Shown piece by piece: positions 22,401 through 34,400 of a DNA stretch of 64,000 bases. The first letter of the stretch is position 1; each line of letters starts with the position of its first letter. Location: NCBI RefSeq assembly GCF_039555335.1, contig NC_092629.1, positions 2,365,935 through 2,429,934 on the forward strand. Reading direction: 5' to 3'. The DNA is from Amphiura filiformis. Taxonomy: Eukaryota > Echinodermata > Ophiuroidea > Amphilepidida > Amphiuridae. Both the position numbers and the translations under genes were made by a program. The notes below the pieces were generated by a model. The model ran no database searches and was not told where the DNA came from. It saw only the letters and a list, made by a program, of their open reading frames with translations.

Positions 22401-25400
22401 GGTATATCCTCTACGATAAAAATATTGGACCTGTCTGTTATCTATCATAGGTAGAGGATAGTAAAAATAAAAATTCCTATCGTTTATTCTCTAAGTAACA
22501 CATGTCAAGAAGTCCATCTGGATTAAGTATGCCACTGCTAACAATGTTATGGTAGAACATATTACCTTTCTGACACATTCAGATTCCACTCCAGGTCTGG
22601 GAGCAAGACCAGTAAGTTCTGTAACATTGTATAGCGGTTCATCATAAACATCTGGCTCAGATGGTAGACTTAGATTAAGACTTGTGATGATATTCCTGCC
22701 TGTCTCATATGCATCTTCCTCTGTGTCTGCAAAGTGATCGGTGACACCACTCACCCTGTGTGTTGAAAAGATAAAAGGTTAAAAAGCAAATTGGGGTGAC
22801 ACACTTTTCATGTATCCTATGGACAGTACTCTTCAATAGTAATTGGGTCTGATTCAAATTGTTGCTGTGTAGGGTTCACTGGTCCTTTGCATAATAATTT
22901 TACTGGCAACCTATATAATACACCTGGGTATAGAGGAGCAAGTTTAAAGTAAATTGAGGTGATTCAAAGTATAGCAGCACCTGGGCTAAATAAAAGGAAA
23001 CACAAATTGGGCTATTCCAGTTGAAATCCATACACCTCCTATGGAAGACATGTAATCTTCCACACATTACCTGAAAGTTACTCTTTGTGCAGCAACATAG
23101 TTTTCAACACCATCTTATTCAGTATTGTGTTTATAACCCATTGGTTTGCTGCTAAATTTGAAATTGTTTAAAGTTTTTTTTTTTCATTGCAAATTATACT
23201 CAGTTCAATGAGTTCATAAGTTAAATAAATTTACTTATTAAAACTTACATAACAATTGTATTTATGTTTTCTTTGCTCTAATTACAGACAACAAGGCCAT
23301 TTCGACAGCATGGACTGGCTGGCTATCTAATAGCTATAGTCAAGTATGAAATATTCAAAAACAGTCCCTACAGTAGGGTTCACTCTCAAACTCCCAACAG
23401 ATTTAGAATGGTATTGCTTCATAAGGTAAGCTGACAATATTATTTATAAAGCCTACCCAGTCGCACTGCAGTTTTTAGCGGGATCCCGCAAATGGGGCGA
23501 TACCTCATCCCATTTTTCACACTTCTGTAAGTAGCAATTAGCACCTCTTGAGTTTTCCGATAAAATCAATGGTCACTAATAGTAGTGGCACCAGTCGCGG
23601 TACACACCGCAGTACTGACGGACTTCCGCACTACATTGAATAAACAATGTTCATTGTTTACGCTGGTTTAAATCATGGGTCAATATAACTATAAACAGAT
23701 TCTAGGTAGTGTGTGTGAATGTGTGATAATGGACGAATATAACTGTTTACTGTTACAGTATTAACCAGCTATTGTTGATGGTATCGGTAGCTAGTGATTT
23801 TTGCTTTACGGTCGGCACTAGTATTGTGTTAGCATGGTACTGTGTGCGATGCATTAAATTCGTGTTTGAGCTCTGTTTTGGCATATTTGGGAGTTTATAA
23901 GATATGTCCGAAAATTGGGTTTGATACTTTGATTTACCGATTGTATTTATAATACTAATACCGCTGCACATCGATCTTTTTTACGGGTAAGGCATATACA
24001 GATACAATCTACACTTCTTCAAAGTTTCACACAAAAAAAGAAACAAACAGGATGTTATTTCCTTATAGGCCTATATAACCGGGATCACCGTCATTCCTCT
24101 TATATCAGGGGGGGTACGCGATCTTCAACCACAAGTAGGTAGCAATTAGCACCTCTTGAGTTTTCCGATAAAATCAATGGTCACTACTAGTAGTGGCACC
24201 AGTCGCGGTACACCGCAGCAAGACTTTTGCACTAGCCTGGTCCGAGATATCTGCTTGCCCAGACCTGGCCCTTGGTCCGATTAATATTTTGGAGAAGTTT
24301 CACTTCCAGGTGCTTCATAAAACAACTTTACATGATCATCGGAAAAACATGTTGAAAATTTGAAAACATGACTCGAGAACGCGAGAAAATGTAGAGGGCT
24401 ATTTACTTCCTTGCCATCTTGGCCAATAATTTAGTAGCCTACCATGGCAACAGTTGATATATATTATTTCTGGAATGTTGCCAACATACCCTTTACCCGA
24501 GACTAGTATACCAAGACATCTAGTTGTAACCATGGTAACACGGGAGACGGTGTTTGTGGTCAATGTCTGGTATACGTACATGTACGTACAACCAATCACA
24601 GTGCTAGCTGGAAACAAGTTCACCTTATTATAATTTTATGAATGGGCTGTTGTCTACATGTTACGCGTTCCCGGGGTACTCGATTCAATTGACCAGCTTA
24701 TTGGAGTGCGGGTTTGGGGTCCCGGGGTTGGGTGTCAGGCTTATAAATAAATAATTACGGGGTCATAGGCAGCCACGTTGTTTCATAATTATAGTTTCCG
24801 CCAATGTTCCTGGCCAATAATGGGGTTGTCATTTTGTTCGGAAGGTGGGGGGGTGGGGGGTGGAGGTGTTGTCACAAATATATGGGGGGGGTCATCATTT
24901 TTTGGAAAGATTACCAAAATTAATGGAGGGAGTCACAAAAAGACTGGTTTCAATACAATTTTAACCTGTTAACATGGTTATTGGGGTAAGGTGTCGGCCT
25001 ATCGGTGCTGGTGGGCGGGGTCATTTTGTCGAAATAGGGGGGACTTAATTTTATTGGCGCCAACTTTTGGAAAAGTTGGCCCACCCCCCCCCGCCCCCGA
25101 AGAAAATGATAGCCCCTTATCTATGGGCTGAACAATAATAATTATGAGCCCGAGTGGGGATTTCCAAACTGCCTGCCAAAAATCAATCCCACCGGCCTGC
25201 CAAAAAATGCTTGCTTTTCCTCTCCAATTCCAATTTATTTTGCATCTATTTACTTTCTCAATAATAATTTCAATTTTTATGGGCCTTATATAAATGATAA
25301 AGATCTGATAATTAATCATTATTTACAGATATCGGCACGTGCATGCATCTCCCGAATTTGGGGGGCGAGGCCCCCCAGGCTAAAGGCAAGCGGTGGCAAA

Positions 25401-28400
25401 ATAGAAGGCGACAGAAGATGAAGAGGTGTATTAACGGCCAAAATCACCAGTAGGGTTTCTTTCACTTTACCTTGTTCAGCACAAAATGGACAGAAACCAT
25501 TCCTGATAATTATTATTAGTATTATTTCAGCATTTTTAGTATATAATAACAAATTTAAAATTGAAGGAGGCGGGTAGAATAATTATTAATGAAAAATGAC
25601 GGAAAATTGTTGGAACATTATAACGTTACCATTTTAGTGCACTAACAGCTATAGGCGTGGCGGTGCCGATATTGCGGGCGATGTAACACCTCAAATACTT
25701 TACAAAACCAAAAATTTGTTGACAAAAAATTAGCCTAGCCTCTACCCCCCCCCCCCTCCAACACTTTTTAGATTTTCGAGAGTCGTCCTGGCTGGAAAAA
25801 ATTGGGTCAACTATTTCGGGCTTTTGCTGCAAGGGTGGCAAAATACCCCCGGGACGGAGCGGCCACGGCACGCCACTGACACTCACCAAACATGGGTGTG
25901 GGGATGTGCGGGTTTTTTGCGCATTTTCAACTACCTCTAACCCAATGACCCCCTTTCTTGTTTTACTGAACTCCTTCTCACCCAATGACCCCCTTTTTTG
26001 TTTTCCTTACACCAAAAGACCCCCTTTTTCAAAAATTTTGGGAAAATTTCTGATAATCTCTCACTGGATGACCCCATTTTTTCATTATTTTTCTTCAAAT
26101 TTTTTGTATCAACTTTTATATCTTGACCAAAAATTGTTCCCAGTCTCACTTAATGACCCCCTTTTTTGGTCTGAATTTCCTCAGTCTCACGGAAAGATTC
26201 TTTTTTGGGGACCTTTTTTGGTGTCTAGGCTCTCAGCGAAAGACCCCTATAGTTTGAACTGCTGTCCGCAGATCCGTCACTTCAAAGTCGAGTGCCCCCG
26301 GCTTACAGCTATAAAGGTGAGAACTGACGAAGGTCGAGTTATCAAACACACTGAGCAGCAATTTTGTCACGGGAAATAATATTGAAAGTAGGCCTACAGT
26401 CTTTCTAATTTTTTTTTTAAACGGTAAATTTTGTTGTATAATAACGTATTTGTGGTCAATTAGAATGCAAAAAGATGAAAAATGTGACAAATGTTTCTTG
26501 ATTTTTATAAATTAAGGTTTTCAAAATTACGGTGATCGATTATTGCCAAATATAATAATGTCATTGAAAGAAAATCGAATTGGCCAAAATACTGCAGATT
26601 GTAGGCTAAATGTTTTTGATTTGAACTGGCCGGCAAAACGAAAATCGAGGTGGCAAATGCAATGCAGATTATTATAATAATTATTATTGACTTGTGGCTG
26701 CCAAATCCGATGTGTGAACTGGCAAATCCCATGTAATTGATTTAATCTGGCAATTAGGATAGAGTTGTAAACACGGCTGCGAATGCAATGTGTGAACTGC
26801 CAAATCCCATGTCATTGATTTAATCTCGCAATTAGGATAGAGTTGTAAACACGGTCCCGTTCGGTCAATCGAGAACAATTCACACACTTCAGTGGTAAAC
26901 AGAATTAACAGATTAGCTCATTATACCATTGAATGCTCAAACAATTTAATTGGGGCGGCGATTCAATCAGGAGGTGTATCGGCGATCAGATCATGACAAC
27001 CTACGAAATGGATAATTTGAATTTGTCGAAAAAATACCGGAAACAAGGAAATACTGTAGGCCTACATTGTCACAAACGTTTTCAGGACTATCATTATTTT
27101 TATTAATGAAGCTTGGTTGATCATATACATGACATTGATACGACTCGATTAAAAAAGTAAGACTTTGAAGCATGTTTTATATCGCCCAATGTTTTCATTT
27201 ATCATGTAAAGGGGGAAACCCCGACTCTGTGCGAAGCGTTTTTCAAATATTATACTAATTAAGATTATTAATAAGTACATTTTAAAGAGTTTAAGATCAT
27301 ATAAAATTATATAAAAATCAGATTTGTTCTCTCTTGGGAAGATTTATTATAAATATGGACTATACTTTTCAGCATAACTTCTGATTCTGATATCGTAGAA
27401 AAAAATATGCAGGGAATGATTGCACCCTCGATCCTTTCTACAAATACCATGAAACTGGGAAAGATTGCCCTTCGCATGCGTGTAATGGGTGTATGAAAAC
27501 ACGAGGCGATTGTGCAGATTTTTTAATGCGGAAAAGGGATTGCCGTCATGCCGTGTATTGCATGCTGACGAGCGACTGATGTTTTCAGGACAGTTATCTG
27601 AAGTTTTCGCGGTATAAAAACAGTTCTATAACCCATGTAACATATTACCATGAGGAATGTTATAATTATGAATACTATTAGGCTCATTTATTGGTGTGTT
27701 GAAATCGAAAACCTTTCTAGGTTATACCCAGGGTCAATGGTTTTAAAAACCATTTTTACCAATTTACCAGCGATTTTAAAATGAGTCCTATTTTCAGGGT
27801 CATTTTTTAATAAAGAAATCAGTATCCCAGAATGGCTCCCAATCGGCTTTTAAAAAGCTATAATCCAAAAGCTTCAACCCCGTCAGGCCATTTCCCCTAC
27901 CAGTTATATGTTAATTAACAATATAAACATGATTTAAGATAAGAGTTTCAAATCAGTGACTTTAGATAGGCCTATGTAAATAGATCGGTGCTGGAAGCTT
28001 ACCGCGGTAGGCTTCGTATTGAGTTGATGCGATGGTGTTTATTGATCAGTCTCACACTTTTCGGTGATAAAACAGATTAGCTGATAACAACTAATTGTGT
28101 CGGCGGCCTGCGGTATAAAAAACAATAGATGCGGCGCGTCCGTTCTACTGCAGGAAACCTTATAAATAATATTGTCAGCTTACCTAACATATCATATATT
28201 TGACAAAATTTTGTAATGATGTGTAAAACCAATGGCAACATCACATCCCTCCCAAAAAGTTCCTATATGGCCAGGAATCCTTCAATTAAGTCCAGTTTCA
28301 TCACAGAATTGATTTAATTGTAGAATTTCTACTCGCCCCTCATACACTGCTTAGCATGTGCAGATATAAGTAGTGTATGTGGCATGTGCGACGTCCGTGA

Positions 28401-31400
28401 TTCGGAAGTCACGTAAAGCCGATGGTCCTGTGTTCAGGAGGATTCATCCCTGTGCACGTTAAAGTGTCAGAGCTATTAGAAAAGAGAAGGGGGACCATCC
28501 CCGGTTCTGATGTCTGTATTCAACCGTCTACGTTCAAGAGGACAGATGGGCGCGATACAATGCAAGTTGTCTACCCATAAATCTAGTAGAACTAGAACAC
28601 AAGTTATAACATATTGGCCAACCCTGATTACTTACTTGCAATGTAATGTAGCGCCCCCTAGCTCCTCTGAGGTTATCTTCTCTCCAGTAGCAGCAAACAC
28701 TAGCGGTGGTCCACCAAGGAAGATTGTCCCTATTCTATGAACAATAACAGTCTCATCAGCCATAGCTGGGACATATGCACCCCCTGCAGTACATGAACCA
28801 CATACTATGGCCACCTATAATGGTACACAAAGATTGAGTTTGGTATGAGAAGTCTCATCTGCCACAGCTGGGACATACATGTAGGCCCCCCCCCACAGTA
28901 TCAGCTAAAGACTTCAGAAAGCTTCAGAAATATTGATCATATTCTCAATATTTTAACATAGAAAAGTGGTTTTGTGTACACACACATTTTGATACCCATT
29001 CACCCAATTTTGTTCAATATTAACAACGCAGCAATATTTTTAAAGAAAAACCCCTGAATTTATTTGATTTTAATTCAACACAGATTTTACATGTTGCAAT
29101 GCTTGCCTTTAATTGAATTTCAAATGGAAAGAATAGGCAGCTCCATTTGAATTTCATACACCCTCTGATAACTTAGATTCAACCTGAATCTTCCACAGAG
29201 GGAAGGTGAGTGACACATAGAGTTAGCTAATGTGCAAATTCCATTTGAAATGCATACTCCCCCTGTGGAAGATATTTCTAAATTCTTCAACAGGGGGAGT
29301 ATGGATTTGACATGGAATAGCTCAAATATGATTGTCCTGATTAGAATGTGCCCAATCTTACCTGAGGTATTTTCATTGATGACATGATGGCTTCATTATA
29401 AAATGCCCTCCCTCCATGCTCCTTGTCTGGGAAAATCTCAGACTGAAAATAACAAAAAACAAAAACTTACTTGCATTAAATGTCCCTGATTAAACAGAAC
29501 ATGTATACATGTAGGGGTTATGAGAAAAATATGAAAAGCAAGGATGAGGTTGTCAACCTGGTGTCACAACTGTAAGATAAACCAACAATATACATACAGG
29601 ACACAATATGAATTGTAAAGTATAAACCAGAAATAATACTTGTAAAAGATCATGTCATTTGCAATTGTGTTTGGTTAAATTTTTTTTTAAATAAAGATTT
29701 GAATCATGAATGTTCATTATTAGGCAACAAAAACGCTATTCTATGGGCAGGCAGACCTTTCACAAAATAATGTTTTTCCCCAATTTATTAATGACCTTAA
29801 AAACTGGTAACTCTGTAAAATAAAAAAAGGTTCCCTTTTTAGACTCACTTTGTTCATATTTTTGTTCATAAGTTTTGCAAAGAAATGAGTGGTTTTACAT
29901 CCACAAAAAATATCATATTCTGGGTTGGTCTGCTCATACATGTACATGGCCATGTGTTTTAACCTCGCCGACTTTTCGTCACACACTGATTTTTGAAATT
30001 CATGACACTCCTTCACCTTCAAATGCCCATATTTTTCAAACCATACCCCCCAGCATGATAAAAGTCAGTGTCCGAAATAAGGAAAATATGGAGGTTATCC
30101 CGAGGATAACTAAAGTATGAATTTTGCTTGTCCTCAATACATTTTGGTTGTCCCCAAAATGTGTCATACTTTTGGAGGTAAAATATAGTGATTGTCCAGG
30201 GGATAAGTACATAGCTCAATATGGTTGTCCCCAGTGATTTTTGGACAAGAGGACAAGAGGATAAGTGCTTATTTCGAACACTGATAAAAGTATACATTTT
30301 CTGAAAGGAAATTGAACAAGGAATCCAACAAGACACTCAGAAACACTGTCAGATGTAAGGTTCTAATGCTACATTTATGTGAATGAGACAAAACATCAAC
30401 TTACAGTGGTCCAGTGGTATAATGTCACTAACATTTCTGTGTTACCCCTGCATCTTATTTTATATCATTTTCTGATAGATCAGAGTAAGGGCTTTCCTGC
30501 AATATATTAGGGTTTATATTTTGTTTTTGCACAAAGACCACTTTTTATTTTAATACCAATTTTATCTTAACATAAAGAATTGTCGACATTCTGATTTATA
30601 AAAATCTTGAATGATGAATGAGGCTCACAAATAGGCCTATTTTACCAAATACATGTGGGTCAGTCCATCTCAAATCACCTAATGGGTTGGCTGGTCACCC
30701 TCTCAGATTTTGTTTAAAATCACTTATATCATAGCCCTACATGTATGTGCCAAATGAACACATTTCAAACGGTAGGTCTCTACTCCTTGTCGTTTCCGAG
30801 AACCGGCCTATTGAAAATTGGGTCAGACCCCCCTTTTTGGGTATGTGTGTCGCGACATTAATTTTCTTCTGAGTTTAGACATCCATATCTTCCTTTAGGG
30901 GTAAGCTACAGGGCTAAAAATTGGAATCTAGGGTGTCTTTGACCTAAATAACCAGATTCTGGACTCATAAATAATGTATCTCACCCCCATTTGCTGATAT
31001 AGACAACTAAAATGCATGTTCATGCTGACGCACACGACAAATGCCTGTTTTTGACCCCCCCCCCCCTCCTCTTCATCCTAGATGTCAGACATCATCTATT
31101 TTGCCTTTAGTAGGCAATATAGGTTCAGGTGTGACCCCCTATAGCAGGGTAGACCACTCATTGGCTTAATAAAAATTTCACAGGGGCTCAAAGATGACTC
31201 ATCAGCCAAAAGACCCCTCGTTCTTGCCCCATTTGACCTTGTGGGAAATAATCCACCATAACCAAACTCACACAAATTCAAAATACCTGCATGATGTTCC
31301 TCTGTACCAAAAATCTTAGTGGTGTCAAGCCATCTTCATGGTTAAATTAGTGTTTGAATCTCTCATTGAAATACACAGTAAATTGATGAACTTTGCATTC

Positions 31401-34400
31401 TGGGAATTAGAACATAACTGTGTATTTCAATGCGATCTCCAAACAGTCATTTAACCATGAAGATGGCTTGACACCACTTTGATTTCTGGTACAGAGGAAC
31501 ATCATAGAAGTATTTTGAATATGTGAGAGTTTGATCATGGTGGCTCATTTCCCACATACATGTAATAAAATTTTGGTTGGTATTTAGGACAATTTTGTGT
31601 GTATTTCAATGGGAAGTGGGCAAATTGCGTCAAAAAACATCAAATATTCAACGAGCCATAACTCAGAAACGACAAGGAGTTGAGACCTACCGTTTGAAAT
31701 GTGTTCATTTGACCCATAGGTCATGATATAAGTGATTTTAAAGAAAATCTGAGATTGTGACCAGCCAACCTTTTCTGAAAATTAGGTGAGTTGATATGGA
31801 ATGACTCATGTGCTAGTCCACTTGAGACCCATACAAAAAAAGACATAACTTTAATCTGCCACAGGGAGCATGAATTTCAAATGAGATTACCTGAATGTGT
31901 GACTCCATTTGAAATCTACACCCCCTCTGCATGAGCTTAAGGTCACACCTTCAATCAGGGTTGCCAAACCCGCGATTTGGTAGCCCAAATTGGGTGACTT
32001 TTAAAGATTTTTCCCGCGACTTTTGACAATTTCCTGTCCCATAGAAATCAATGGTAAAGAAAAAATTTGGGCGACTTTTCAACATTGGCTCCCGCGACGT
32101 CCGATAGATTCCTGTCCCATAGAAACCAATGGTAAAGAGAAAAATTGGGTGACTATTCGACTATTTGACCCGCGAATCGGGCTGAAATCTTTTGGCAACC
32201 CTGCCTTCAATAGGGGGTATATAGACCACTTGCCATGTGACGTCATTGCCCGGCAGTATGCGCGCGCATTATGGCAATTTCCATTGTTCTTTGCCCTGCA
32301 GTGTGCGTCACGCATCATAGTCTGCTAAGGGCACATGCATTTTAAATCACCCGCCACATTTCATATAGTACAGGAAAGCCATTGAACAGTGTAGCGGCTC
32401 GTTCGACCATATCGTATTATCGACAGATGACTCCCTCACCTTTGTTGATAAACAGTGATGTCAAGTGGTCTATAGATTTCAACTTGAATAGTAAATTTAC
32501 CTGTAACTGTAGAAATGCTCCTCCACTGTCTACAAGATACACACATGGTAGTCTGTTTAATATGGCAATTTCTTGCCCTCTCAGTTGTTTCTTCACACCT
32601 ATTGGGTATACAGTCCCTCCTTTCACTGTAGCATCATTGCCATTAACCATACACCAGACTCCTTCAATCCTACCAATACCTAGTGATGATGACCGAATAA
32701 ACAATCGAGGGGTTAAGTGCTTAAGTACGGTACCGTACACAAATTGAATCCATGGGCCGATGACACACATTCAATGGGTGTAATTTAATCTGAAGTACGG
32801 TACCAATTTGGAGTTACTGCTAGCCTCAAATGCGAATTACTAAGTATCAGTGAGCAAACTCCATATTTGCCCATCACTGCCTCGCCAATATTTTAAAAAC
32901 CAAGAAACTGGTCAGAAATTGAAAAATGTGATATGACCTGATCCAATCAGACAGAAGTTGACAATTGATGAAATTTAGGTCTGTTATCGACTGTCGAAAG
33001 TATCGATAGTCGGAAAATTCAAAGACTTCCGACATGTTGGAACACTCAAAGGTAGTATCGATACACACAAGGCTTATATTAACCAGGCACCCAGGCTTTT
33101 TTTACCCTATGGTTGCCCAGTTTTGGCTCCTGGTGTATCCAATATTTTACACTATAAACTATAGGACCAGGAGCCATCTTTGGGACCAGGAGCTCATTTT
33201 AGCTCCTAGTCCAGGCATACTTAATATAAGGCCTGGATACACAAACGATGTACCGTCTCACATCACTAGCCACTGAATGCACTATCCGTTTAGAAAAATC
33301 ACTAACCGTTTAAACGTAAACAAAAATTTCAATACTCTCTCTAATTTTGTTACGCTACATAGACATTGAATAGAAATGCACACATCATTGTCAGTGGTAC
33401 ATGATTGCCATTCTTTTGTGGTACCGACTGCAGACGTCAATGACTGTCAGTGACTTGGTCACCGTCAGTGACAAACACCAACCCAAATAATCAACACAAT
33501 TGACAGAGGAAGGCGTGGCCTAAAGTATCTTGCTTGATATTCTCCACTTTTGTACATGTATTCCCTAGTGGTATCAATTTTTGTTGTTGTTGAGATCATC
33601 GCTAGTGATCCACCCCAACCAATCAAATTTGTGCCCTCTGTGTGTCTTGAAGTCACTCACGTGGTACCCAGTGACCTGACGATATGTGAATAGAAATTTA
33701 ATTTATTCCAATAGTATGCTTTTTAAAAAAGAACCCAGACAGATGAAAGGTAAAGGTATACATCACAGTTTCAGCTCTGAGTCTGATCTTGTTTAGTATT
33801 AAAAAAAAACCAAGTTGTTTTATAGAAAAGTAAGATTTGTTTCATATCATTATCAAATAACATATGAGGTTAAATGCTAAATATTTACCATACTTTCCCC
33901 CCTCCCCTCACACTCCATTTTCTCACCTCTCGTCTCACATTCTTGGAACCCTCTCTCTCTCTCCCCCGTCTTCTTAGCACCCCACCCCTCTCTTTTTCCA
34001 TTTGATCGTAATTCTTTTCAACCCCTCTCTTAACCAGTTCCCCTGTCTCACCCTGGGTCTCACCCTTCTCTCCACCTCTTCCTCCCATGCCAGCTTCCGA
34101 ATCTCAATCTCCTCGCTCTCTCTTTACTGTCGATTGTCGAAAGTATTTTCTTCCGACATGGCGATACACAAAATCTCTATCGATAACACCACTAATGAAA
34201 TTGAGATGCTCTAACTGGAGATAAAACATTGCTCGTGAAATCTGGCCATGAATTTGCTCACAGCCGGCAAGGGCTTTTTGTGAATACACACACACACGTT
34301 TTATATTACTTTGTTGATCACAAATCTTTAACTTACATGTACACACCCAGGTTTTTCAATTTACACAACATGAGCTTTACAATTGTGGCTAGAGACTGTT

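Larger units (their letters stand above)
31811..32490. mobile_element. family-A MITE carrying two nested insertions
   Basis: Left half 31811-31955; the right half is split into 32204-32219 and 32475-32490 ('agatttcaacttgaatag'). Removing the two inner elements restores a family-A order, which shows it is the oldest of the three. Confidence 0.75.

Noticed and set aside
25626-26379. Long frames on both strands (119 and 157 codons)
   Set aside because: They cover the 'CAATGACCCC' interspersed repeat; composition and the second copy at 14240 explain them.
32382-32747. 121-codon plus-strand frame
   Set aside because: It is the antisense shadow of MCCC2-like exon 2 and the nearby transposon.
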